A DNA stretch of 64,000 nt from Aureimonas ureilytica DSM 18598 = NBRC 106430 (GCF_000382705.1 NZ_ARQE01000002.1:186001-250000); one strand, 5' to 3'. Shown: positions 36,850 to 45,580, numbered from the stretch's first letter. Notes: generated by a model not told the origin, from the sequence alone. A program made the numbers and translations.

Positions 36850-37258
36850 CGTTTCAGGGATGTGTGCCGCTCGCGCCGATTTGAGCCGTCATGCGCGCAG
36901 GATCGCCCCGATGGCACGTGGGAAAGCCGGCGAGCGAATGGAATGCCGACAAGCCGAAGTCCCGCTCCTTCGCGGCAGCTGAGGCCGGGCGAAGCGAGCA
37001 AGGTCAAGACGAATGGTGAGTTTGGTTTGAGTGGTCGGCCGGCGTGCCGATCGCGGTACGAGGATACCGCCTGTGACCAGCTGCCGGCCGACCGCCCCAC
37101 GGGACCCAGGAGATGCGGCGGACCTGAGCATTCCATGGGGAAACTGGGGGACAGGCCCTTGCCTGTCGACACCGTAACCCTTGCCCCTCAGACTTGCCGA
37201 GAATCGAGGGGGAATCAATTCCGATAATGCAAAATGCCACCACTCCCTTCAGGAATGG
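36850..37258. other. Intergenic region between rpmG and pleD
   Basis: This gap of about 410 bp lies between two convergent genes that have no need for promoters here. I find no convincing protein gene. It holds the nested inverted repeat at 37033-37093 and a short hairpin (GACAGG-CCCTTG-CCTGTC at about 37152-37169). A weak stem just past the pleD stop has a few T residues and may be its terminator. A small RNA on either strand is possible. Confidence 0.4.
37033..37093. repeat. Nested inverted repeat, possible structured RNA
   Basis: Perfect 11-bp outer arms GGTCGGCCGGC (37033-37043) and GCCGGCCGACC (37083-37093) enclose a perfect inner hairpin, GCGGTA-CGAGGA-TACCGC (37053-37070). The two levels together are far beyond a casual dyad. 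Read on the minus strand, the loop is TCCTCG, resembling the exposed anti-Shine-Dalgarno loops of some rhizobial small RNAs. Confidence 0.6.
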
Positions 37259-38629
37259 TTAAGCACCCACGGTCGGCCCGAGCTCAGCGACCTCGACCTT
37301 GTTCCGGCCGTCCCGCTTGGCCTTGTAGAGCGCCATGTCGGCCCGCTTCATCAGGCCTCGCTGGCCGTCGGCGGCCAGGCTGCCGACGCCGATACTGGTG
37401 GTCAGCGCGATCGTATGGTCCTGAACGCGAAGGGGCTCGGCCTCGATACCGCGACGAAGACGCTCCGCCGCGCTCAGCGCCGCGGCGATCTCCGCGTCCG
37501 GCATGATGATCGCGAACTCCTCGCCGCCGATTCGCGCGGCCAGGTCGCTGGCGCGCAAACCCCGCTTCAGATGTTCGGCGAATTGGCGTAGCACCTCATC
37601 GCCCGCATCATGCCCGTAGGTGTCGTTGATCCGCTTGAAATGGTCGATGTCGAGCATCAGGACGCAGAGCGAGCGATTGTTACGCTCCGCATGTTCGATT
37701 GCCTGCGTCAGATGCCCGTCGAGAAAGCGCCGGTTGTAGAGGCCGGTCAGCGGATCGATCGTCGCGAGCTCGATCGTCGAGAGCAGGCTGCGCCGCAAGC
37801 TCTCGTCGTAGCGCTTGCGCTTCAGCTGCGTGCGGATGCGGGCCATCAGCTCGTTCTTGTCGAGCGGGCGTTGGCAGTAATCGTTGGCGCCGAGTTCCAG
37901 TCCGCGAACCACGCGCGGCTCGTCCTCGGGCGACGCGATGAGGAGGATCGGCGTCTGCCGCGTCGTCTCGTTGGAGCGCAGACGCGAGCAAAGGCGGAGC
38001 GGGTCGAAGCTCGCGGCCTGAAGATCGACGATATAGAGATCGAACGGGTCGGCCGCATGAACCGCGGAGTCGGGATCGTTGGTCGGCGAGAAGTCGTGAT
38101 CCGAGCCGATCAACCTGATGAGGCGGACGGCCTCTTCCCGGCTTTCCAGAACCGCGCAGATGCGCCCTTTTCGGTCCGCGACCTCCATCGCCTGCTGCCA
38201 GGGCTCGATCATGACCCGCGCCGTCGTTTCGGCACGCACGCGCAGTTCGTCGGTCAGGATCTTCAGCCGCGTCAGGCTTCGGATGCGCGAAAACAGTGGC
38301 AGGGCGCGCACGGGCTTGGTGAGGAAATCATCGGCGCCCGATTCGAGACCGCGCACCCGGTCCTCCTGCTGGTCGAGCGCCGTCACGAGAACCACGGGAA
38401 TGTGGAGCGTGGCCGGATCGGCCTTCAGCCGCCGGCAGACCTCGTACCCGTCTAGGCCCGGCATCATCACGTCGAGGAGAACGAGGTCCACCATCTCGCG
38501 ATGGCAGATCTCCAGCGCTTCCTGGCCGGACGACGCCAGCAGTACGTCGTAATACTCCTCGGCCAAGAGCGCCTGCATCAGGCGCAGATTGACCGGCATA
38601 TCGTCGACGACAAGGACGCGAGCGGACAT
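37259..38629 (-). CDS. pleD: PleD-type response regulator with diguanylate cyclase domain
   Basis: This 456-residue cytoplasmic regulator makes cyclic di-GMP when phosphorylated and controls the polar, motile-to-sessile switch. Order: a first receiver domain (VLVVDDMP, phosphorylated Asp in LVLLDVMMPG, Lys in FLTKPV), a degenerate second receiver (YIVDLQAASFDP, CQRPLDKNEL), then GGDEF. The active site reads IGGEEF. The product-inhibition RxxD site is present five residues earlier (RASDLAARIGGEEF). It starts 3 bp after divK, the conserved divK-pleD operon. Confidence 0.95.
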   Translation of the reverse strand: MSARVLVVDDMPVNLRLMQALLAEEYYDVLLASSGQEALEICHREMVDLVLLDVMMPGLDGYEVCRRLKADPATLHIPVVLVTALDQQEDRVRGLESGADDFLTKPVRALPLFSRIRSLTRLKILTDELRVRAETTARVMIEPWQQAMEVADRKGRICAVLESREEAVRLIRLIGSDHDFSPTNDPDSAVHAADPFDLYIVDLQAASFDPLRLCSRLRSNETTRQTPILLIASPEDEPRVVRGLELGANDYCQRPLDKNELMARIRTQLKRKRYDESLRRSLLSTIELATIDPLTGLYNRRFLDGHLTQAIEHAERNNRSLCVLMLDIDHFKRINDTYGHDAGDEVLRQFAEHLKRGLRASDLAARIGGEEFAIIMPDAEIAAALSAAERLRRGIEAEPLRVQDHTIALTTSIGVGSLAADGQRGLMKRADMALYKAKRDGRNKVEVAELGPTVGA

Positions 38630-38632
38630 GGC

Positions 38633-39004
38633 TCAGGCGTCGCCGAGAAAGGACTTGATGGTCTCGATGAACTTGAGGACGGAAATCGGCTTGGAAATAT
38701 AGGCTTCGCAGCCGCCCTTGCGGATTCGCTCCTCATCCCCCTTCATCGCGAAGGCGGTGACGGCGATCACGGGAATCGAACGCAGCTCGGGATCGGCCTT
38801 CAAGTCGCGCGTCACGTCGAGGCCGGACACCTCGGGGAGCTGGATATCCATGAGAATCAAGTCCGGATGATGCTCACGCGCGAGATCGACCGCCGTCAGA
38901 CCCGACCGGGTCTGAACCGTGCGATAGCCATGGGCCTCGATCAAATCGCGGAAGAGCTTCATATTCAGCTCGTTGTCCTCGACGATCATGACGGTCTTGG
39001 TCAT
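38633..39004 (-). CDS. divK: Single-domain response regulator DivK
   Basis: This 123-residue receiver-only protein is phosphorylated by PleC/DivJ-type kinases and controls CtrA activity and cell polarity. It has the acidic pair in IVEDNELNM, the phosphorylated Asp in [13 protein letters not shown], the Thr in VTAFAMKG and the Lys in YISKPISV. The ATG at 39004 is chosen because AGAGGG lies 6 nt upstream. A 14-bp inverted repeat (GACGCG-GT-CGCGTC, 39021-39034) lies in the leader. Confidence 0.95.
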   Translation of the reverse strand: MTKTVMIVEDNELNMKLFRDLIEAHGYRTVQTRSGLTAVDLAREHHPDLILMDIQLPEVSGLDVTRDLKADPELRSIPVIAVTAFAMKGDEERIRKGGCEAYISKPISVLKFIETIKSFLGDA

Positions 39005-39122
39005 ACGCATCCCTCTGCCAGACGCGGTCGCGTCCGGTTTTTCGACCTTCAATAGGCAAAGTTAGGGCAATTTGATTTAACAATTCGGCAATCCCATCTT
39101 CGGGAGGTTGAAGGATCCGGTT

Positions 39123-39434
39123 ATGATTAACGACACCTTCCGCAGCGGAAATGACGACGCCCAACAAACCGCGACGGGTCTGGCGATCGAGGCGCTGTCC
39201 TTCATCGCCAGCGACGGAACCTTGTTCAGCCGCTTCCTCCGCCTGACGGGTCTCGAGCTCGAAAATCTGCGCCAAGCGGCCGACGAACCAGCTTTTCTGG
39301 CCGGTGTGCTCGACTTTCTCCTGTCGGACGACCGCACGCTGACCGAGTTCGCGGCGCATATCGACGTGCCGCCGGAGCGAGTCGCGGCCGCCCGGCGCGT
39401 GATGGCGGGGCCTTACGCGGAGTCCTATTCCTGA
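39123..39434 (+). CDS. DUF3572 family protein
   Basis: This is a 103-residue, helical, probably cytosolic protein of the alphaproteobacterial DUF3572 family (TATGLAIEALSFIASDGTLFSRFLRLTG, LAGVLDFLLSDDRTLTEFA). Function unknown. It is divergent from divK, the usual neighbourhood for this family. The ATG at 39123 with AAGGA 7 nt upstream is preferred over a TTG at 39108. Its stop shares a base with the following start (TGATG). Confidence 0.85.
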   Translation: MINDTFRSGNDDAQQTATGLAIEALSFIASDGTLFSRFLRLTGLELENLRQAADEPAFLAGVLDFLLSDDRTLTEFAAHIDVPPERVAAARRVMAGPYAESYS

Positions 39435-40093
39435 TGGCGACCGTCGGCCCGGCGATCTCCGAATTGCCGAAGCATCACGATTCGCTCGTCGTATGCGATG
39501 TGGACGAGGTGATTCTCCACTTCATTGCCCCGTTCTGCGATCTTCTGGCCGAGCATGGCGCCCGGCTGCATTTCGAGAGCTTTCGCCTGACCGGGAACGT
39601 GCGGTCCCTTTCGACCGGCGCGGCCGTATCCGGGCATGAGCTCGATCGCATCACCGAGCTTCTCTATGCCCGGCAGATCGACCTGCAACAGCCCGTCGAC
39701 GGTGCGAGGGAGGCGCTGGCCGCGCTGCGCGAAAAGGCCGACGTGGTTTTCCTCACGGCCATGACCCCGAGCTACCATGCCGAACGGCGAGCCCTTCTGG
39801 ACCTCCACGGTCTTCATGATCCGCTGATCGCGACCGAGCGCTCCAAGGGCGGCGTTCTCGCCGAAATGCGCGAGCGCTGGCGCGGCCCGATCGTCTTCGT
39901 GGACGATCTGCCGCCCAATCTCGAGGGCGCACGCCGCAGCGTGCCGGATATCCGCCTTGTCCATCTCATGGCCAATCGCGAATTCCGGGCCCATCTGCCC
40001 GCTATGCCGAGCGGCACGATTCGCGCCGAAGACTGGCCGGATGCCGCGCGGCAGATCGCGGGAGTGCTTGCGGAAGCCGCGCCAGCTTCGTAG
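39434..40093 (+). CDS. HAD-like hydrolase of unknown substrate
   Basis: This 219-residue protein has recognisable HAD motifs: the nucleophile region VVCDVDEVILHF (DxD), a Thr in VVFLTAMTPS, a Lys in TERSKGGVL and the metal-binding VFVDDLPPNLEGAR. This supports a phosphatase-type activity, though the substrate is unknown and the overall sequence is divergent from well-described HAD enzymes. It is translationally coupled to the DUF3572 gene and ends in a shared terminator with dnaE. Confidence 0.78.
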   Translation: MATVGPAISELPKHHDSLVVCDVDEVILHFIAPFCDLLAEHGARLHFESFRLTGNVRSLSTGAAVSGHELDRITELLYARQIDLQQPVDGAREALAALREKADVVFLTAMTPSYHAERRALLDLHGLHDPLIATERSKGGVLAEMRERWRGPIVFVDDLPPNLEGARRSVPDIRLVHLMANREFRAHLPAMPSGTIRAEDWPDAARQIAGVLAEAAPAS

Positions 40094-40108
40094 CGGTTCG
40101 CGATCCGG

Positions 40109-40130
40109 AAAGGCCGGTGATCGGCCTTTT
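40109..40130. terminator. Bidirectional terminator between the HAD gene and dnaE
   Basis: AAAGGCCG-GTGAT-CGGCCTTTT, a perfect 8-bp stem with A and T runs on either side, located between the two convergent stop codons. Confidence 0.8.
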
Positions 40131-40135
40131 CGGCG

Positions 40136-43100
40136 TCAGGTGAGTTCGACGTCCACGACGCCCGGCGCCGCCTTAATCGCGCTCGCGATCTGCGGCGAGA
40201 CCCGGAACTTGCCGGGAAGCGCGATCTCCACCTCCCGCTCGCCGTCGGCCGGGCGAAGGATCAGGGAGATGTCGCTGTCCCCCCCGGCCCTCAACTGGCT
40301 CTGGAACAGCGAGAAGGGCTTGGCATCGCGCAGGATGATGCGCAGCGCCTTCTGCATCTTCTCCGCCTCGCTTTCCAGCGATTGCACGCCGGAGGCGCGC
40401 AGCGAGATGCCCTCGGGGCGATCCTCGGCCGAGACGGTCACGATCACCGATGCACCCGGCTCCAGCATGTCGCGGAAGGTGATCAGGGTCTCCGTGAAGA
40501 GGACGACTTCGTACTGCCCCGTCGGATCGGACAATTGCACGATGCCGATCTTCCCGCCGGTGCGCGTCTTGCGCTCCTGGCGCGACGTGACGGTTCCCGC
40601 CAGCCGGCCCGCCGTCTGCCCCTTGCGCACGCCCGCCACGACCTCGGCATAGGTCTGGACGCGCATGCGCTTCATGGCGTCCTTGTACTCGTCCAGCGGA
40701 TGGGCCGAGAGGTAGAAGCCGATCGACTGGAATTCGCGCAGCAGCTTGTCGGCGGTGGTCCAGCCCGGCACCTCGGCAAGGCGCAGCGGCTCCGGCTCGC
40801 CGCTTCCGCCGAACATGTCATGCTGGCCGGAGGTCCGTCCCTCCTGCGCCAGCGCGGCATAGGCGGAGAGCTTTTCGAGATTGCCGCAGAGCTTGGCCCG
40901 GTCGTGACCGAAACAGTCCAGCGCGCCGGCGGCGATCAGATGCTCCAGCGTGCGCTTGTTGACGATCTTCGGGTCGATCCGCGCGCAGAAATCCTCGAGG
41001 CTCTTGAACGTGCCGCCGTCCTCGCGCTTCTGCACGATATGGTCCACCGCCTGCTCGCCGACGCCCTTGATGGCGGCGAGCGCATAGATGATCCGGCCGT
41101 CCCGCACTTCGAAGGGGCGGTGCGAAAGCTGAACGGAGGGCGGCACGACCTCGATGCCCAGGCGCTTGGCGTCGAGGCGGAAATCGTTGAGCTTGTCCGT
41201 GTTGCCCATGTCGAGCGTCATGGACCCGGCCAGGAACTCGACCGGATAGTTCGCCTTCAGATAGGCCGTGTGGTAGGAGACGAGCGCATAGGCGGCCGCA
41301 TGGCTCTTGTTGAAGCCGTAGTCGGCGAACTTCGCCAGAAGGTCGAAGATCGTGTTGGCCTGCGCCTTCGGAATCCCGTTCTTGACGCAACCATCGACGA
41401 AGCGCACGCGCTGCACGTCCATCTCCGCGCGGATCTTCTTGCCCATGGCGCGACGCAGGAGATCGGCCTCGCCCAGCGTATAGCCGGACAGGACCTGCGC
41501 GATCTGCATGACCTGTTCCTGGTAGACGATCACGCCCTGCGTTTCCCGAAGGATCGGCTCGATCTTCGGGTGGATGATCTCGACCTCTTCCTCGCCGTGC
41601 TTGCGGGCGTTGTAGACCGGGATGTTCTCCATCGGGCCGGGGCGATAGAGCGCCACCAGCGCGACGATGTCCTCGAACCGATCGGGCCGCATGCCGATCA
41701 GCGCCTTGCGCATGCCGACCGATTCCACCTGGAACACGCCGACCGTTTCGCCGCGCGTCAGAAGCTCGTAGGTCGGCTTGTCGTCCAGCGGCACGGCGCC
41801 GAGATCGATCCGGTCCCCGCGCCGGGCAATCAGGTCCACGGCCGTCTTCAGCGTCGTCAGCGTCTTCAGGCCGAGGAAGTCGAACTTCACGAGCCCGGCC
41901 TGCTCCACCCATTTCATGTTGAACTGGGTGACGGGCATGTCGGATCGCGGGTCGCGATACATCGGCACGAGCTTCGACAGCGGCCGGTCGCCGATCACGA
42001 TGCCGGCCGCGTGGGTCGAGGCGTGGCGGTAGAGGCCCTCGAGCTTCAGCGCGATGCTGAGGAGGCGATCCACCACCTCTTCCTTGCGACGCTCCTCCTG
42101 AAGGCGCGGCTCGTCCTCCAGAGCCTGCGCCAGGGTCACCGGATTGGCGGGGTTCTGCGGCACGAGCTTGCAGAGCTTGTCCACATGCCCGTAGCTCATT
42201 TCGAGCACGCGACCGACGTCGCGCAAGACAGCGCGCGCCTGCATGGAACCGAAGGTGATGATCTGCGCGACCTGCTCGCGTCCATATTTGCGCTGGACGT
42301 AGCGGATCACCTCTTCGCGGCGATCCTGGCAGAAGTCGATGTCGAAATCGGGCATCGACACGCGGTCGGGGTTGAGGAAGCGCTCGAACAGGAGGGCGAA
42401 GCGGAGCGGGTCGAGATCGGTGATCGTCAGCGAATAGGCGACGAGCGAGCCCGCGCCCGATCCGCGACCGGGGCCGACCGGAATGCCTTCCAGCTTCGCC
42501 CATTTGATGAAGTCCGACACGATCAGGAAGTAGCCGGGGAACTTCATGCGCTCGATGACCGAGAGCTCGAATTCCAGCCGCTCGCGATAGGTCTCGACCG
42601 TCTGGCCGGGCGCCGGACCATGGGCGGCCAGACGCGCCTCCAGCCCTTCCTCCGCCTGACGGCGAAGCTCGGCGGCTTCCGCGAGTTCGGCCTCGGTCGC
42701 ATCCGCGTCGGCGCCCGCGAAACGCGGCAGGATCGGCTTGCGCGTGCGCACGCGGTAGGAGCAGCGCCGTGCGATCTCGATCGTGTTCTCGATCGCCTCG
42801 GGCAGATCGGCGAAGAGGACCGCCATGTCCTCCTGCGATTTCAGGCAATGATCGCGCGTCAGCCGGCGGCGATCCTCGTGGCTGACGAGCCGGTTCGAGG
42901 CGACGGCGATCAGCGCGTCATGCGCGTCGAAATCCTCGTTGCAGAAGAAGAAGGGCTCGTTGGTCGCGACCAGCGGCAGGCCGAGTTCGTAGGCGAGCGC
43001 CACGGTCTCGGGTTCGGTGCGGCGGGCCCGTCCCTCGTGCCGCTGCAATTCGACATAGAGTCTGTCGCCGAAGAAGCCCGCCAACGTTTCCAGCCGCGCG

Positions 43101-43606
43101 CGCGCGACCGCGCTTTGCCCGGCCGTGATGGCGGTGCCGATCGGCCCGAGCGGACCGCCGGTCAGAGCGATGACACCCTCGGCCTGCTCGCCCAGCCATT
43201 CCACGAGAACGTGCGGGCGCATATTGCCGTCATGGGCGAGATAGGAGCGCGAGACGAGTTCCACGAGGTTCTCGTAGCCCCTCTCGGTCGACGCCATCAG
43301 AACGATCGACCCGGTCGATCCGAAACCGGACCGATCGCGCGGATTGCCTTCCACATCGTGGAAATCGACTTCGATCTGGCAGCCGATGATCGGCTGAATG
43401 CCGGATTTCGCCGCCTTTTCGGAAAATTCCAGCGCACCGAAGAGATTGCCCGTGTCGGCAATGCCGATCGCCGGCGCGCCGTCGCTTTTGGCGAACTTGA
43501 TGATCTGCTCGGTTCGCAAGGCGCCTTCGAGTAGCGAATAGGCGCTGTGCACCCGAAGATGAATGAACCGCAGCGGCGCAGCGGCGCCCGTCTTCTCTTC
43601 GGCCAT
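40136..43606 (-). CDS. dnaE: DNA polymerase III alpha subunit (replicative, DnaE1)
   Basis: This is the 1156-residue replicative polymerase. The N-terminal PHP domain begins RFIHLRVHSAYSLLEGALR. The palm carries the catalytic aspartates in SMPDFDIDFCQDRREEV and the GPGRGSGAGSLVAY motif. Helix-hairpin-helix, OB (AGTVTSRQERKTRTGGKIG) and C-terminal tau-binding regions follow. The size fits DnaE1 rather than the mutagenic DnaE2, and no imuA or imuB is near. The ATG at 43606 has GAGGA 7 nt upstream; an in-frame ATG at 43732 would add 42 unusual residues. An SOS-boxed microprotein frame lies 181 bp upstream on the same strand with no clear terminator between. Confidence 0.95.
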   Translation of the reverse strand: MAEEKTGAAAPLRFIHLRVHSAYSLLEGALRTEQIIKFAKSDGAPAIGIADTGNLFGALEFSEKAAKSGIQPIIGCQIEVDFHDVEGNPRDRSGFGSTGSIVLMASTERGYENLVELVSRSYLAHDGNMRPHVLVEWLGEQAEGVIALTGGPLGPIGTAITAGQSAVARARLETLAGFFGDRLYVELQRHEGRARRTEPETVALAYELGLPLVATNEPFFFCNEDFDAHDALIAVASNRLVSHEDRRRLTRDHCLKSQEDMAVLFADLPEAIENTIEIARRCSYRVRTRKPILPRFAGADADATEAELAEAAELRRQAEEGLEARLAAHGPAPGQTVETYRERLEFELSVIERMKFPGYFLIVSDFIKWAKLEGIPVGPGRGSGAGSLVAYSLTITDLDPLRFALLFERFLNPDRVSMPDFDIDFCQDRREEVIRYVQRKYGREQVAQIITFGSMQARAVLRDVGRVLEMSYGHVDKLCKLVPQNPANPVTLAQALEDEPRLQEERRKEEVVDRLLSIALKLEGLYRHASTHAAGIVIGDRPLSKLVPMYRDPRSDMPVTQFNMKWVEQAGLVKFDFLGLKTLTTLKTAVDLIARRGDRIDLGAVPLDDKPTYELLTRGETVGVFQVESVGMRKALIGMRPDRFEDIVALVALYRPGPMENIPVYNARKHGEEEVEIIHPKIEPILRETQGVIVYQEQVMQIAQVLSGYTLGEADLLRRAMGKKIRAEMDVQRVRFVDGCVKNGIPKAQANTIFDLLAKFADYGFNKSHAAAYALVSYHTAYLKANYPVEFLAGSMTLDMGNTDKLNDFRLDAKRLGIEVVPPSVQLSHRPFEVRDGRIIYALAAIKGVGEQAVDHIVQKREDGGTFKSLEDFCARIDPKIVNKRTLEHLIAAGALDCFGHDRAKLCGNLEKLSAYAALAQEGRTSGQHDMFGGSGEPEPLRLAEVPGWTTADKLLREFQSIGFYLSAHPLDEYKDAMKRMRVQTYAEVVAGVRKGQTAGRLAGTVTSRQERKTRTGGKIGIVQLSDPTGQYEVVLFTETLITFRDMLEPGASVIVTVSAEDRPEGISLRASGVQSLESEAEKMQKALRIILRDAKPFSLFQSQLRAGGDSDISLILRPADGEREVEIALPGKFRVSPQIASAIKAAPGVVDVELT

Positions 43607-43787
43607 GACGCAATCCTCGGGGTCGGCGCGGGCACCATCAAGGCACCCGCCGAGCCGTGCATCGACGTCGAGCCGCTCGCGCGACTCGCTGTCCATGTCT
43701 TCGGCAAGGAATTCGTCAGTGTCCCAATTCATAGGCCAGAGTCCAGCCCACCTCGGAGGATGTCCCCGTCTTTCGACGGCGGAGCGA

Positions 43788-43871
43788 TCACATCAGTTGA
43801 AGCATCATGGCGAAGCCCGCGACGAAGACGGACACGGCGGTGAGCGAGGCGATTTCTCTGAGAACCAGCAT
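43788..43871 (-). CDS. Putative 27-residue SOS-regulated membrane microprotein (SidA-like architecture)
   Basis: This short frame runs from the ATG at 43871 to TGA. It begins MLVLREIASL and continues TAVSVFVAGFAMMLQLM. Residues about 7-26 form one membrane segment after a short charged start (Arg5, Glu6). GAAGGAG sits 6 nt before the ATG, an excellent ribosome binding site. Two LexA-type boxes lie upstream, at 43892-43906 and 43927-43941. In Caulobacter the SOS division inhibitor SidA is a LexA-controlled inner-membrane protein of 29 residues. Size, topology and control match; I cannot claim sequence homology. It has its own region between the GMC-gene terminator and dnaE. Confidence 0.6.
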   Translation of the reverse strand: MLVLREIASLTAVSVFVAGFAMMLQLM

Positions 43872-43891
43872 TTCGATCTCCTTCAGCTTGC

Positions 43892-43906
43892 GTTCCTACT
43901 TTGTTC
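43892..43906. promoter_or_regulatory. LexA (SOS) box 2
   Basis: GTTC-CTACTTT-GTTC on the plus strand, an exact match to the alphaproteobacterial LexA operator GTTC-N7-GTTC. It ends 21 bp upstream of the microprotein ATG and would cover the -10 region. Confidence 0.65.
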
Positions 43907-43926
43907 CAGTTTTACGGAAACTGCAA

Positions 43927-43941
43927 GAACAAATGCGGAAC
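43927..43941. promoter_or_regulatory. LexA (SOS) box 1
   Basis: On the minus strand GTTC-CGCATTT-GTTC, again an exact GTTC-N7-GTTC. A TTGCAG -35-like hexamer (43926-43921) follows directly, so bound LexA would block the promoter of the minus-strand microprotein. Its centre is 35 bp from that of the second box. Confidence 0.65.
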
Positions 43942-43966
43942 GAGATCGGAAGCCTTATCAAAACGT

Positions 43967-43996
43967 AAAAAAGCCCGACGCCGAGGCGTCGGGCTT
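43967..43996 (-). terminator. Terminator of the GMC oxidoreductase operon
   Basis: On the minus strand AAGCCCGACGCC pairs with GGCGTCGGGCTT and is followed by six T residues. The stem is perfect. It isolates the microprotein promoter from the operon upstream. Confidence 0.92.
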
Positions 43997-44023
43997 CGAA
44001 CCTGTCGATGCCGAGGAAACGGG

Positions 44024-45580
44024 TCAGCCGGCTCGCGAGCGACCGAGGAAATGATCGGCGGTGCGAAGACTGAGCGCCATGATCGTCAGCGCCGGGTTGG
44101 CCGCGAGCGAACTCGGAAACACCGAATTGTCGGCGATCCAGAGGTTGGGAATGTCGAAGCTTTGGCCGAACGGATCGACCACGTTCTCGCTCGCGTCCCT
44201 CCCCATCCGGCAGGTGCCGATCGTGTGCGCCGTGCGGTCGAGCACCCAAATGTCGCTCGCCCCGGCGGCTTCCCAGATCGAGGTCATGAAGCGCACCGCG
44301 TGAGCGCGCAGTCGTTTCTCGTTCTCGCCATAGCCGAACCGGATGATGGGCTTCGGCATTCCGCGCCCGTCCGTCTCGTCCGACAGGACCATGTAATTGT
44401 CGTCGCTCGGCAGGCCTTCGCCGTTTATGCCGATCCCGGCGACATGGTTGTAGCGGTCGAGATAATCCGTCAGCCGCTGGCCCCAAAGGCCGCGCCCGCG
44501 CGCCACCTGATCGGCCCATGTTTGCAGCACCACGCCGAGGCTCTGCACGAGATAGCCGCCCGCGAAATCCGCGTCGCCGGGGCGCAGCATGTCCTCGGTG
44601 ATCAGGGCGGACGGATAGCCCTTGTTCATCCGCATTTCCTGCGGGAACGTGCCCCAGACCTGCGTCGCGACATGGGCCGTGTAGTTGCGCCCCACCTGCC
44701 CGCTCGAATTGCCGACGCCCTGCCGCAGGAGAAGGCGCGGCGTCTCGATCGCGCCGGCGCACAGGAAGACATTGGCGCAGCGCTGCCGCTTCTCCTCGCC
44801 GTCCTGCTGATAAACGACGGCGCAGACGCGCCCCTGCGAGTCGAATTCGAAATGCGTCGCGAAGGAATTGGGGCGAATCTCCGCGCCCCGTGCAACGGCG
44901 AGCGGAAGATAGGTCACGTCCATCGAGGTCTTGGCCCCGTTCCGGCAGCCCTGGTGGCAGTAGCCGCAGTTCACGCAAGCCCCGCGAGCCGGCGCGCCCT
45001 CCTGCTCGAAGCGCCGTGAGACGACCGCGACGGGCCCGTCACTCGCTCGGGCACCGATCGCCGCGCATCCGGCGGCCATGGCCTCTGCGGGTGCGTTCCG
45101 TAGGACCGGCGGCAAAGCGTAGCCTCGAGCCGGGTCCCACGGATAGGAGGGCGGACCGGACACGCCGACGAAGCGCTCGATCTCCTCGTAATAGGGCACG
45201 AGTTCTTCGAGCCGCAGCGGCCAGTCACGCCCCTGCCCCGTTTCGGTGCGCAAGCGCAGGTCGCGCGCGTCGGCGCGCGGCACGAAGGCGCCCCAATGCA
45301 GCATCGAGCCGCCGACCCCGACGCCGCTATTGTTGGCCCCGAAGGCCTCCGGCGTCGCGCCGCCGCTGATCCGCTCGTCCATCCAGTAGAGGTCGGAGGA
45401 CAGCGCCTCGTCAGCCGCGTATTCATCCTGCGAGCGGTTGGACCCCGCCTCCAGCGCGACGACCCGAAGCCCCGCCTTCGCGAGCCGAGCCAGAAGCGGC
45501 GAGCCGCCCGCTCCGGTTCCGATCACCACCGCGTCGACGGTCTCGCCCGGCTGGTACCGCGCCATCTGATCGAGCCTCAT
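44024..45580 (-). CDS. GMC-family FAD oxidoreductase (gluconate 2-dehydrogenase large-subunit type)
   Basis: This is a 518-residue flavoprotein. The FAD-binding start is VVIGTGAGGSPLLARLAKAGLRVVALEAG. A Cys-rich stretch (CVNCGYCHQGCRNGAKTSM) is typical of the gluconate/sugar dehydrogenase branch. The C-terminal catalytic region has HTIGTCRMG and IADNSVFPSSLAANPALTIMAL. Such enzymes oxidise sugars, sugar acids or polyols and pass electrons to a cytochrome or quinone. No signal peptide or cytochrome subunit is seen here. The ATG at 45580 overlaps the stop of the small-subunit gene by 4 bp. The substrate cannot be named. Confidence 0.87.
   Translation of the reverse strand: MRLDQMARYQPGETVDAVVIGTGAGGSPLLARLAKAGLRVVALEAGSNRSQDEYAADEALSSDLYWMDERISGGATPEAFGANNSGVGVGGSMLHWGAFVPRADARDLRLRTETGQGRDWPLRLEELVPYYEEIERFVGVSGPPSYPWDPARGYALPPVLRNAPAEAMAAGCAAIGARASDGPVAVVSRRFEQEGAPARGACVNCGYCHQGCRNGAKTSMDVTYLPLAVARGAEIRPNSFATHFEFDSQGRVCAVVYQQDGEEKRQRCANVFLCAGAIETPRLLLRQGVGNSSGQVGRNYTAHVATQVWGTFPQEMRMNKGYPSALITEDMLRPGDADFAGGYLVQSLGVVLQTWADQVARGRGLWGQRLTDYLDRYNHVAGIGINGEGLPSDDNYMVLSDETDGRGMPKPIIRFGYGENEKRLRAHAVRFMTSIWEAAGASDIWVLDRTAHTIGTCRMGRDASENVVDPFGQSFDIPNLWIADNSVFPSSLAANPALTIMALSLRTADHFLGRSRAG

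Noticed and set aside
39061-39122. CtrA box between divK and DUF3572
   Set aside because: Only a single TTAA half-site (39077-39080) is present, without a partner at the correct 7-bp spacing.
40382-43534. 1050-residue plus-strand open frame across dnaE
   Set aside because: Shadow of dnaE; its composition is typical of antisense frames and it has no recognisable motif.
43607-43732. dnaE start at ATG 43732
   Set aside because: The extra 42 residues look unlike DnaE N-termini, and the ATG at 43606 has a good ribosome binding site and leads directly into the PHP domain.
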